From Vibrio sp. 05-20-BW147 (GTDB lineage: Bacteria; Pseudomonadota; Gammaproteobacteria; Enterobacterales; Vibrionaceae): DNA of 64,000 nt. Shown in pieces: positions 53,118-61,274 of this stretch (position 1 is its first letter; every line of letters begins with the position of its first letter). A program made the translations under genes and the position numbers. The DNA lies in assembly GCF_013369385.1 (NCBI RefSeq), contig NZ_SZTO01000007.1, positions 184,390 through 248,389 on the forward strand, read 5' to 3'. The notes beneath the pieces were generated by a model. That model worked only from the letters and a program-made list of their open reading frames with translations, did not search any database and was not told the DNA's origin.

Positions 53118-55328
53118 ATGGACCATCCCCTTTCACAACCTCGCCCAGCGGAACAGATTGTCGATCTGCGTCAGATTTGGCATGGCTTGATGTCGTTCAA
53201 ATGGCGTATTCTCGGCTTTACCTTCATGGCCACTTTACTGGCGATATTGGTTGTACTTAACATCGCGCCGCAATACACCGCCCGCGCCACGCTAATGATT
53301 GAAGCGAGCCAAGCACGCGCTGTATCCATTGAAGAGGTCTATGGTATTGATACCAAAAGCCAAGAGTATTTTTTAACCCAGTTTGAAATACTCAAATCGG
53401 ATCGCATTGCCGAGCGAGTGATTGAGCGATTAGCCTTGGTTGACCACCCTGAGTTTAACCCTGAAGAAGACGAAGCGGGCTTTAGCCCTGCTTCGGTCAA
53501 AGCTTGGCTGCAACAGACGTTTCCTCTGCTTGAAGCGCTTAAAGCACCGACTGTTCCACTAAGTAGCGAAGAGCAGGTGTATCGCGCTCGCCAAAAAGTG
53601 CTATCTGCGTTTAAGGCAAACCTCTCTATTTCACCCGTTCGTAAAACTCAATTAGTGCATATCTTCTACACCAGTAAAGACCCTAAACTAGCGGCGTTAA
53701 TTGCCAATGAAGTCGGCAAGGTGTTTATTGAAGAAAACATCGAAGCCAAGCTGCAAGTGGCGCAGGAAGCCAACAGCTGGTTAAACGTGCGTATGGAAGA
53801 GTTACGAGAGAAAATGCGCGCTTCTGAAGCCAATTTGCAGCAGTTCCTACAATCAGAAGGGTTGGTGGATGTTCAAGGGGTTTCTGGGCTCGCCTCTAAA
53901 GAACTTGCTGAGCTTTCGACCCAACTCAACAAAGCACGCGATCGCCGCGTTGCCGCAGAGACCCTATTCAACATTACGCAAAATCAGAGCAAAAAAGGCC
54001 CAGATGTGAGTGTGATTGCCTCGATTCCAGAAATCTCCAGCCACCCAACCATTCAAGATGTCAAGCTGGCGGAGGTTCAAGCGGAGCGAAAAGTCTCTGA
54101 GCTCTCTAAACGCTATGGCCCCAAGCACCCTAAGCTTAAAGCGGCCACCGCTGAGCTGGAGTCAGTGAAGCGTAACCTCAATAACGAAATTCGCCAGTTG
54201 GTCAAAGGGATCAATAGCGAGCTGCAAGCGGCACGGCAGTCAGAGCGCACACTGCAAGCCGAAATGGACAAGCGCAAAGTCGAGTTCCAAACACTGAGTA
54301 TCCAAAACGCTAAGTTCTCTGAGTTACAGCGTGAAGTGCAAACTAACCGAGATCTGTTTGATCTATTTTTAAACCGACAAAAAGAAACCAGTGCTTCTAG
54401 TGACTTTAACGCCACCGTGGCACGCTTTACCGATTTCGCCAAGCCACCACTACAGCCAAGCAAACCCAACCGAAAATTGGTGGTGTTGCTTGCTTTTGTC
54501 GCCTCGTTTGGCTTGGGGTGCGTGTTGGCTCTGGTGGCCGATTCACTCAAAGACACCTTTCGTGATGTCAAGCAGATTGATAGAGAACTCTCATTAGCGT
54601 TATTGGGTACAGTGCCAAAACTAAAACTGCGCAAACCGCTGAGAGCGAATGACTATTTTGATGCCAAGCATCGCCAGTTGAAGGAATCGGTACGCTCGAT
54701 TCGCACCGCGTACTTGTTGGCGAACACCAATAAGCCAAGTAAAGTGGTGATGCTTACCTCAGCAATACCAGAGGAGGGGAAAACCACTGCCAGCATTAAC
54801 TTCGCCCTGTCGATGGCACAAATGGAGCGAACACTGCTGATTGATGCGGACTTGAGAAAGCCCTCTTTAGGTAGCCGCTTTGGTTTAAACAGCGCACAAC
54901 CGGGATTAACCAACGTCCTGACTGGAACGCACCCGCTTGAGGAGTGCCTCTACCACGACGAAGCGCTTTCATTGGATGTGCTGAGTGCCGGGGTACTCAC
55001 CAGTAACCCGCTCGAGCTGATCTCTTCCAGCGCGTTTGTGACACTGCTGGATGAGCTGAAAGAACGTTACGACCGAATTGTAATTGACTCACCACCCTGC
55101 TTGCCAGTGAGTGACAGCTATGTGTTGGCACAACAGGCTGATTCGACCATCATCGTGATTAACTCAGATCGCACCCGTGTGAGTGAAGTGAAAGAAGTAG
55201 TGATGCGCTTCGCCCAGCAAGGTACACGCATGGATGGGGTGATACTAAACAAACTCGATACCAAGCAAGCGAGCCGTTATGGTCACTATGGCAATTACCA
55301 AGGTTATTATGGTATAGGGCAAGCATAG
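53118..55328 (+). CDS. vpsO: Polysaccharide co-polymerase with BY-kinase domain (Wzc/VpsO-like)
   Basis: Inner-membrane protein of 736 residues controlling chain length and export. A Wzz domain (first transmembrane helix about 32-55, MATLLAILVVLNIAPQY) is followed by a long periplasmic coiled-coil region (about 200-430), a second membrane helix near 455, and a C-terminal bacterial tyrosine kinase: Walker A SAIPEEGKTTA, Walker A' LLIDADLRKP and Walker B RIVIDSPP. The tail ends with a tyrosine cluster (RYGHYGNYQGYYG), the autophosphorylation site typical of Wzc. It lies 12 bases after the export gene. Confidence 0.93.
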   Translation: MDHPLSQPRPAEQIVDLRQIWHGLMSFKWRILGFTFMATLLAILVVLNIAPQYTARATLMIEASQARAVSIEEVYGIDTKSQEYFLTQFEILKSDRIAERVIERLALVDHPEFNPEEDEAGFSPASVKAWLQQTFPLLEALKAPTVPLSSEEQVYRARQKVLSAFKANLSISPVRKTQLVHIFYTSKDPKLAALIANEVGKVFIEENIEAKLQVAQEANSWLNVRMEELREKMRASEANLQQFLQSEGLVDVQGVSGLASKELAELSTQLNKARDRRVAAETLFNITQNQSKKGPDVSVIASIPEISSHPTIQDVKLAEVQAERKVSELSKRYGPKHPKLKAATAELESVKRNLNNEIRQLVKGINSELQAARQSERTLQAEMDKRKVEFQTLSIQNAKFSELQREVQTNRDLFDLFLNRQKETSASSDFNATVARFTDFAKPPLQPSKPNRKLVVLLAFVASFGLGCVLALVADSLKDTFRDVKQIDRELSLALLGTVPKLKLRKPLRANDYFDAKHRQLKESVRSIRTAYLLANTNKPSKVVMLTSAIPEEGKTTASINFALSMAQMERTLLIDADLRKPSLGSRFGLNSAQPGLTNVLTGTHPLEECLYHDEALSLDVLSAGVLTSNPLELISSSAFVTLLDELKERYDRIVIDSPPCLPVSDSYVLAQQADSTIIVINSDRTRVSEVKEVVMRFAQQGTRMDGVILNKLDTKQASRYGHYGNYQGYYGIGQA

Positions 55329-56126
55329 ATGAAACCTTCTTACACCAGCAAGAAAAACAGCGCAGTGCAGCAAGGCACTGTGCCTACTGCCCAAACCTCT
55401 GCGCTCACTGGCAAGCTGGTGAAAGCCTTCGCCCTTGTCACTTGCCTTTGGATTGGTTACTGGGCTTACCATTTTGCCATTGCCTCACTCTATATACTCG
55501 CCAGTGAACGACAAATGGCGCTGTGGAATCAAGCGCCGCAGAACGTCAGCGAAGGCGATGTGGAAAGAGTCTCCGTTTGGCTCAACAGTGCGATTGACTA
55601 TGACCCGCGCCACCCGCATTACTACAATTTGCTTGGCAAAAGCCAGCAGTGGTTAGCGTATGTTCAACTCACTGAGCAGCAGCAACGGTTAACGCCCATC
55701 GCGCTGACTCCGCACCAATCGGCGCAGCGCTCGTTGCAACAAGCGAAGCAAGCTTATCTCAAAGGAGCAGCATTACGGCCGGAATGGGCACTGACTTGGG
55801 CTGATCTGGCGCAAGTTGAACATCAACTCAACGGTAATGCACTGCTCGATTATATGCACAACGCGGACCGCTTTGGCCCCTATATGGGGGAATTGAACTT
55901 GACGATTGCCAGCATCGGTCTAGAGCGCTGGAATCAACTTGATAGAGAGATGCGCACCCTCTCGATGCACCACATGGAACGTGCGTTACGTCATCCGCAA
56001 GTGGCTCAACGCTTTGCGCGCCATGCAGAAGCACTCGAGAAGCTTAGCCTAGCTTGCGTGCTGGCCAACCGCATTAGTGACACGCCGCAAACGCCGATCC
56101 GCGCCTGCCGAAAAGTGACACTATGA
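55329..56126 (+). CDS. vpsP: VpsP-like single-span membrane protein
   Basis: Protein of 265 residues with one membrane helix near residues 38-60 (VKAFALVTCLWIGYWAYHFA) and a periplasmic helical part that reads like tetratricopeptide-type repeats (DPRHPHYYNLLGKSQQWLAY, LKGAALRPEWALTWADLAQV). In vps loci a similar gene sits directly after VpsO; its exact task in assembly is not established. The ATG follows the stop codon of the kinase gene without a gap, and its own stop overlaps the next start as ATGA, so the three are translationally coupled. Confidence 0.75.
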   Translation: MKPSYTSKKNSAVQQGTVPTAQTSALTGKLVKAFALVTCLWIGYWAYHFAIASLYILASERQMALWNQAPQNVSEGDVERVSVWLNSAIDYDPRHPHYYNLLGKSQQWLAYVQLTEQQQRLTPIALTPHQSAQRSLQQAKQAYLKGAALRPEWALTWADLAQVEHQLNGNALLDYMHNADRFGPYMGELNLTIASIGLERWNQLDREMRTLSMHHMERALRHPQVAQRFARHAEALEKLSLACVLANRISDTPQTPIRACRKVTL

Positions 56127-56573
56127 GGTCGGTTTGGGCTCGATTACGCAAGGTTCGCCCGCTCGCACTGCTGCTGTTTTGCTTTTTTGCACTGAGCGCG
56201 CTTGCTGTTATCTTTGAGCAAAACCTGGCAATACCACGCCGGTTTAGCGCTGCAATTGGACCACTGGTTGGGGAGCGATCTCTACTTGCACTTTGCCTTG
56301 GCGTTTGCGCTCAATATTTCGCTTTTAGTGGCGCTCTCTGGTGGCTTTACGCTGAAACGAAGTGTGTTGCTCGCAAGTGGCTTTTTGCTACTGGTGTGCG
56401 GCGCAGAGGAGTTCAACCAACGATTTTTTACCACGCGTCATTTTTCTTGGTGGGATCTTCTGGCCAGCTCGCTGGGGGTGTTGACCTCTGCGTTGCTTGG
56501 TGTGCCGGCCCTGTATTGGCTGAAAGGCCAGGATGCAACCCTTTTCTGCATGAGGTCAAACAAACGTGATTAG
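56123..56573 (+). pseudogene. vpsQ: VanZ-like membrane protein gene (VpsQ-like) with a one-base frameshift
   Basis: The start overlaps the previous stop (ATGA) and encodes MRSVWARLRKVRPLALLLFC with a membrane helix; near 56196-56203 the frame is lost. The continuation lies in the next frame: LLSLSKTWQYHAGLALQLDH, then two helices and the VanZ-type signature GAEEFNQRFFTTRHFSWWDL, ending at 56573. Deleting one base near 56201 (reading GCGTTGCTG) joins FALSAL to LSLSKTW and restores a four-helix protein of about 150 residues. The remainder of the first frame (after residue 35) is a nonsense product. It overlaps the next gene by eight bases. This is a sequencing error, strain-specific inactivation, or programmed frameshifting; no classical slippery heptamer was seen. 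Confidence 0.65.
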
Positions 56574-57876
56574 ACCCTTGATCTTGCCCTGCTTTTTGCT
56601 GTTTGTTTTTTGGCTCCCCATTCCACTGGGCAGTAATCGCCTTTGGGCTTGGTCACTGAATGAGATGGCGGTTGCGCTGCTGCTGGCGACCGCGGTGGTG
56701 TGGATTCCGTCCCCGCAGTGGATTGAAGGGATAAAACGGGCGAAATGGTTGCTGCTCGGCTTGGCGCTGATGAGTGTTTGGTCTTATGTGCAGAGCCTTG
56801 AGTCATTGCCACTGAGCCAAGATCGCCATCAAGCGTTTATCGCGGCGCTGAAATCGCTGCACTATTGGCAGATTGGTTTGCTAGCGGCGGTGCTGATTAA
56901 CACGCCACGCAAGTTGACTCTGCTGGCGGTGTGTATGATTGCCAGCGGCCTGTTCCAAGCCTTTTATGCCAGTGTGATTACCCTACTCGACCTCAGTGTT
57001 TCTCCTGTGTGGCAGTATCCGTTATCGGATCGCGCATCGGGCAGCTTTGTGTACCAAAATCACTTGGCTAACTTTTTGATGATGTGTTTATGCCTCGGCT
57101 TTGGCCTTTTGGTGGCGCAACTCAAAGAAAACTCAAGCAGCTCGTTTTCTCGACAATTGAAGGAAATACTGGCGATGCTGCTCTCCAGCAAAGCGCTGCT
57201 GCGCCTTGCACTGATCATTATGGTGATTGCGCTGGTGCTGACCCGTTCCCGCATGGGCAACACGGCGTTTTTCACCGCTTTGACGGTTGGCAGCTTGCTG
57301 CTGCTTTTGTTTTACAAAAACAAGCCGAAAAGCTTGTACATTCTGATCATCAGTTTGTTTGTGATTGATGCGTTGGTGATTAGCCAGTGGTTTGGCCTAG
57401 AGAAACTGAAACAGCGTTTGGTGGAGACGAGTTTAACCCATGAATCGCGTGATGAAGTGGTGTTGGATACTTGGCAAGCGGTGCTGCAAGAGCCACTGAC
57501 GGGCTATGGTGCAGGCAGTTTTTATTCTGCCTATCCGCAGTTTAACCAAAGCCAAGTGACGCTGTTTTATGATCATGCGCACAATGACTACCTGCAGTTT
57601 TTGTTCGAGTATGGTGCGCCGGTGACGGCGCTGATGGGGCTTATGGTGCTGTTTTGTGGCTACCGCGCGTTTCGCGCTTTTCAACAGCGGCGAGATAAAA
57701 CGTTACGCGGTTTAGGGCTTGCTTCGTTGATGGTGGTGATCGGCATGTTGATTCACATCAGTGTCGATTTTCCACTGCAAGCCCCTGCCACGACGATTTA
57801 CTTTATTTTGTGTTTGCTGATTGGTTTACTAAGCCAGAGTTTGGCATCGGCAAGGCACTCAGAGCGCGCTCAGTAA
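56566..57876 (+). CDS. O-antigen ligase / Wzy-type polymerase
   Basis: Inner-membrane protein of 436 residues with ten or more helices. It belongs to the WaaL/Wzy (Wzy_C) superfamily: the signature region SGSFVYQNHLANFLMMCLCL near 160 and the long periplasmic loop with VLQEPLTGYGAGSFYSAYP and the conserved DHAHNDYLQFLFEYGAP near 325-345. It would polymerise or ligate the lipid-linked repeat units delivered by the flippase. It starts with GTG at 56566, overlapping the VanZ-like gene by eight bases, and is the last gene of the operon. Confidence 0.85.
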   Translation: MIRPLILPCFLLFVFWLPIPLGSNRLWAWSLNEMAVALLLATAVVWIPSPQWIEGIKRAKWLLLGLALMSVWSYVQSLESLPLSQDRHQAFIAALKSLHYWQIGLLAAVLINTPRKLTLLAVCMIASGLFQAFYASVITLLDLSVSPVWQYPLSDRASGSFVYQNHLANFLMMCLCLGFGLLVAQLKENSSSSFSRQLKEILAMLLSSKALLRLALIIMVIALVLTRSRMGNTAFFTALTVGSLLLLLFYKNKPKSLYILIISLFVIDALVISQWFGLEKLKQRLVETSLTHESRDEVVLDTWQAVLQEPLTGYGAGSFYSAYPQFNQSQVTLFYDHAHNDYLQFLFEYGAPVTALMGLMVLFCGYRAFRAFQQRRDKTLRGLGLASLMVVIGMLIHISVDFPLQAPATTIYFILCLLIGLLSQSLASARHSERAQ

Positions 57877-58335
57877 TCCATTAATACGCACACGCCCTAT
57901 GTCGCGTTTGGAAAGGGAATAGGTTTTAGGTTCATAGGTCCTAGGGTCCTTGAGGATACGGAATACGGGCAAAAACTAGAGCGACCTAGCAACGTCGATG
58001 CAATAACAAGCCGAGCCACACCCCTGTCGTCATTCCCGCGAATGCGGGAATCCATTCATCCGCGCCCACCGTATGTCGCGTTTGGAAAGGGACTAGGTTT
58101 CTAGGGTTTTAGGGTCCTAGAGGATACTGAATACCGGCAAAAACTAGAGCAACCTAGCAACGTCGATGCAATAACAAACCAAGCTACAACACCAGCCATC
58201 ATTCCCGCACACGCGGGAATCCATTCATCCGCACACGCCGTGTGCTGCGTTTGGAAGTTCACTCACAACGAGCAACCCAACATGAACAGGTCAGCGCAAC
58301 GGCAACACAGAGCAAAAACACTTGTCGTCATGTAA
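57877..58335. other. Gene-free junction at the end of the EPS operon
   Basis: 459 bases with no gene and no clear terminator other than the repeats themselves. It holds two tandem copies of a 170-bp unit and a partial third, then the truncated end of a transposase gene. Confidence 0.7.
57887..58257. repeat. Tandem direct repeats of about 170 bp (2 copies plus a partial)
   Basis: Copy 1 57887-58060 (174 bp), copy 2 58061-58229 (169 bp), partial copy 58230-58257. Shared anchors: TATGTCGCGTTTGGAAAGGG, CGGCAAAAACTAGAGC and AACGTCGATGCAATAACAA. Each full copy contains an inverted repeat ATTCCCGC...GCGGGAAT (58031-58050; 58201-58220), a motif common in dispersed repeats of gammaproteobacteria. Confidence 0.8.
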
Positions 58336-58761
58336 CTATTCACCTGCCACATGAAGCTGGCGCATGCTGCGCTTTTGGGTTTTGAACCAGCGAGTGAAGT
58401 GCTCGCAGAACTGAGTGTAAGCGTAAGCTTTCTCTTGATATTGCTCATAATATTCCTGCCAGAGCAACATCTTCGTCATGCCTTTACGTCTGAGTTCGAC
58501 TGCGTATTGCGTGAAGTCTGGCATGACTTTATCGCGACTGGCTTTCTTGCCGTGATACAGCGCTTGCGTGAGATCAGCATCGCTGCAACTTTCGGGTAGA
58601 GGCCAACCAAGTTGGCTTTGTTTAAAGCGAGTAAGGAGTTCCGATATGGTGGACGGGCCGAGTTTCAGGCAAGAAGCGATGCTGCGATTGGAGAGACCGC
58701 AGTCGTACTTAAGGCGTAATACCTCTTTGATTTTGTTCATTGGAGTTCTCTTTTTGGCCAT
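58336..58761 (-). pseudogene. Truncated IS21-family transposase IstA (N-terminal 141 residues)
   Basis: Only the N-terminal helix-turn-helix region of an IS21-type IstA remains: MNKIKEVLRLKYDCGLSNRS, IASCLKLGPSTISELLTRF, and the region up to MRQLHVAGE, where the sequence stops with a TAG instead of entering the DDE catalytic domain (full length is about 500 residues). There is no istB. Its outer side carries a block of short repeats typical of IS21 ends. It is a relic, not an active element. Confidence 0.85.
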
Positions 58762-59286
58762 GGTCGCTTCCTTACGTTCTTGTTTAAGAAGTAAAGAATA
58801 GCGAGCTATTGATTTAAAAGAGAAAAAGGAAGGATTTCGGGCATTCCGATCGGGGTTTTCGCTATTCCGATCACCGATTTCGGAGTTAGGCTAAAAGTGA
58901 TCGGATAATCGCGGAATCAGTGATCGGTTTAAACCGAAATGGGTGATCGGATAATCCCGAAATGACTGATCGGAATGCTCCGAAATATGCAATCATCGGT
59001 TAATTGTTTGTTGTGTGACGTTGTTATCCATTAGAAAAAGAAAATGATGGATTTACTATGCCACAAACACTTTAAACACGGGCATGTTCATGATTTTTCC
59101 CTGGTAACGAGGTCTTGGCATGAGGCTACATAAAGTTATGGGTGTAGCCGATCAGATCGTAAGTTCCTGGTTAAATTCAATTGAATTACGCAACAAAGCC
59201 CAATAACGCCGTGAAAGTTACCAAACTAGATCACTTGGATGATTGTGTTAATTAAAGCTGAGTAATCAGATTAACGAGAGATAGAG
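58762..59286. other. IS end and gene-free AT-rich stretch
   Basis: 525 bases. The first 225 carry the repeat block of the IS remnant (58833-58986, listed separately). From 58987 to 59286 no gene, terminator or promoter was recognised. Confidence 0.6.
58833..58986. repeat. Multiple terminal repeats of the IS21 remnant, 23-bp period
   Basis: Four direct copies of TGATCGGATAATCCCGAAAT-like 20-mers start at 58898, 58921, 58944 and 58967, exactly 23 bp apart. Two inverted copies lie at 58833-58852 and 58857-58873. Such multiple repeats near the ends serve as transposase-binding sites in the IS21 family. The outer boundary of the element is probably near 58986. Confidence 0.72.
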
Positions 59287-59781
59287 TTAGCGATAAGATG
59301 ATTTAATTACATCATTAATATTCCTGCATAACTCATCTAATTTTGAATCCTTAGCCTTCATGGACTGCGGTTGTACTTTATTCGATAGCGTGGACCTAAT
59401 TAAAAAAGCCAAATTATCATCAGGCTGCAAAACTGTAATACCTTTAAAAGTACAAAAGCGCTTTGCGGTAGCCAATTGATGATCATTCCTATGCTCCCCT
59501 AATTTAAACTCTCTAGGGAGCATAATTAAAGGAATATCATAATCCAAAGCACTAATTATAGTTCCCATACCCGCATGACCAATAATTAATTTTGACTTAG
59601 CTAGAATAGAGTGGTATTCACTCTCGGAAATTTCCTTTTCCCACCGTATGTTTTTTGGAACATAGGTACTGTCAGCTATTTGAGCAAAAAACTCTATGTC
59701 AGGTAGCTTCACGGCTGCGTCATCGACTATTTTTAGGAGACGGTCAAAAGGTAACTGAGTACCTAAGGTACAAAAAATCAC
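59287..59781 (-). CDS. Glycosyltransferase catalytic subunit, PssE/Alg13-like
   Basis: Cytosolic protein of 164 residues resembling the C-terminal half of GT28 enzymes: MIFCTLGTQLPFDRLL at the start and the nucleotide-sugar-binding motif LIIGHAGMGTIISALDYDIPLIMLPREFKLGEHRNDHQ-type region (GHAG.GT and PRE) near residues 85-120. Such proteins (PssE, CpsG, Alg13) work as a pair with a membrane partner to transfer a sugar onto a lipid-linked primer. Its start overlaps the stop of the partner gene (ATGA). Base composition is AT-rich, unlike the export operon. Last gene of the minus-strand cluster. Confidence 0.85.
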   Translation of the reverse strand: MIFCTLGTQLPFDRLLKIVDDAAVKLPDIEFFAQIADSTYVPKNIRWEKEISESEYHSILAKSKLIIGHAGMGTIISALDYDIPLIMLPREFKLGEHRNDHQLATAKRFCTFKGITVLQPDDNLAFLIRSTLSNKVQPQSMKAKDSKLDELCRNINDVIKSSYR

Positions 59782-60215
59782 AATACTGCCCCTATATAAA
59801 ATGGCCCATTATCAGTTGCAAGGTGTTCCCATTGTGTATACCAATGATCTGCGACCCACTTTGCTTTTTTCCCAGCCAAAGAGAGTTCTTCTGAATTTGC
59901 TATCGAATCAATCCAAATAGTTTTAGCTCCCAAACACCTTCCGATTAACAATGCTAAAAAGCCAGGTGCAGCACCAGTTGAAATGATAACTTTGGGTTTT
60001 AACTTAACAATTTCTATAAACAATGTAACAAAACAAATCACCAAAGGAATGAATGATTTTAAATTACAATCTGGTATTTTTTTATATGGTGGTTTCGATT
60101 TAAACCTTGGCTCTTCAATCGTTGAAAAAAATGTAATCTCATCGAATTCAAGTCGCTCTGTAATTTTTCTTAATTGGACAAAGTGTCCACCACCTGATGC
60201 AATAGCCAAAATCAT
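59778..60215 (-). CDS. Glycosyltransferase membrane partner, PssD/Alg14-like
   Basis: Protein of 145 residues corresponding to the N-terminal half of GT28 enzymes: ILAIASGGGHFVQLRKI with the glycine-rich loop, a membrane-associated stretch (LVICFVTLFIEIVKL) and PKVIISTGAAPGFLALLIGRCLGAKTIWID. It should recruit the PssE-like subunit encoded next (ATGA overlap) to the inner membrane and supply the acceptor site. The start overlaps the stop of the preceding GT4 gene by four bases. Confidence 0.86.
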   Translation of the reverse strand: MILAIASGGGHFVQLRKITERLEFDEITFFSTIEEPRFKSKPPYKKIPDCNLKSFIPLVICFVTLFIEIVKLKPKVIISTGAAPGFLALLIGRCLGAKTIWIDSIANSEELSLAGKKAKWVADHWYTQWEHLATDNGPFYIGAVL

Positions 60216-61270
60216 ACAGCCATCCTCTTATATATTGAAATCAATTGAATAAAAACAACATCCAAACTATATTTATCTAAATAATCTTGATAGGCATTGT
60301 CCACAAGAGTAGAGTGTAAGCCTTCTTGATTTACCAACCTATCAATAGTCTCAGCCAACAAATCTATATTACCAGGATTAACCAACAAACCATTAACCCC
60401 ATCATATATTACATCAGGAATCCCACCTACGTTTGTAGCCAGGACTGCTGTTTTACATGCCATAGCTTCCAAGATGACCATCGGCAACCCCTCTTTATAA
60501 CTTGGCAAGATTAAGGCATCAGAAGAACAAATTCGCTCTATTGTTTCTGAACGCGATAGCCATCCAGAAAATAAAACTTTATCAGTAAAACCCAAATTCT
60601 CCGCTAATTCTTTGTATTTATTAAGGTCACCATCTCCAACAAATTCTACTATCGTATTGTTGGATACTTTTATCTTAGCAAATGCATATAAAAGATCTGA
60701 TATTCCTTTATCCTCAACAACCCTACCAACAAAGACAAATTTAGAAACCTTATTGGTTCTAGACTTTCTTGAATCAACGCTTACATTCACAGCATTACTA
60801 AGTACAACCGCAGGATTTTTTAATACTAACTTCGTATCAAACCACTTCTTCCAACTTTCAGTTAAAACAACCAAATAATCGACTTTTCGTTTGAAAATAA
60901 AATTAATGTAAACTAGAGCTATACGATTAACACTAGCGTAAAATTCCTTAAAACCACCTCCATGCATATGAACGAGAACTGGCACCTTGAAAATTCCAGA
61001 CAGTAAGCAAAATATTGACTTCCGATAAAAGCTTCCTTTAGATGCAGAATGGATATGTACTAAATCGACTTTACAAAAAATGAAGTAGTAAAGTGACTTG
61101 AAAACAGCATAAATGAAGTAAAACAAAGCTAGGAGTTTTGACTTATCAGAGTAAGTTTCAAGAAAAAACGTATTAATATCATTTTTTTTTGCTTCATGCT
61201 CAAACGATTTTACTACTGTAGTCATACCGCCATTAACACGGAATCCGGGAAAAACAACCAAAACATTCAT
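60212..61270 (-). CDS. Glycosyltransferase family 4
   Basis: GT-B glycosyltransferase of 352 residues. N-terminal start MNVLVVFPGFRVNGGMTTVV; the nucleotide-sugar-binding E-x7-E motif is EGLPMVILEAMACKTAVLATNVGG near 270, with the preceding FVGRVVEDKGISDLLYAF. It adds one sugar of the repeat unit on the cytosolic face; the donor is unknown. The ATG at 61270 lies in the end of the previous gene (stop at 61275), with 'GG' spacing poor, but upstream in-frame starts are non-ATG. Tightly packed in the minus-strand cluster. Confidence 0.88.
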   Translation of the reverse strand: MNVLVVFPGFRVNGGMTTVVKSFEHEAKKNDINTFFLETYSDKSKLLALFYFIYAVFKSLYYFIFCKVDLVHIHSASKGSFYRKSIFCLLSGIFKVPVLVHMHGGGFKEFYASVNRIALVYINFIFKRKVDYLVVLTESWKKWFDTKLVLKNPAVVLSNAVNVSVDSRKSRTNKVSKFVFVGRVVEDKGISDLLYAFAKIKVSNNTIVEFVGDGDLNKYKELAENLGFTDKVLFSGWLSRSETIERICSSDALILPSYKEGLPMVILEAMACKTAVLATNVGGIPDVIYDGVNGLLVNPGNIDLLAETIDRLVNQEGLHSTLVDNAYQDYLDKYSLDVVFIQLISIYKRMAV

Positions 61271-61274
61271 ATAA

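Noticed and set aside
56230..56569. Frame-1 continuation of the VanZ-like gene (residues after about 35)
   Set aside because: Its composition is unlike a membrane protein, while the other frame carries the VanZ signature; it is a frameshift product, not a gene of its own.
57887..58257. Possible CRISPR array or integron (VCR-like) repeats
   Set aside because: Units are about 170 bp, only two full copies, no short unique spacers, no attC-type core sites and no cas or integrase gene nearby.
58898..58986. Plasmid-type replication iterons (four 20-mers at 23-bp spacing)
   Set aside because: They sit beside an IS21 transposase fragment with inverted copies on the inner side and no Rep gene or DnaA boxes; IS ends explain them better.
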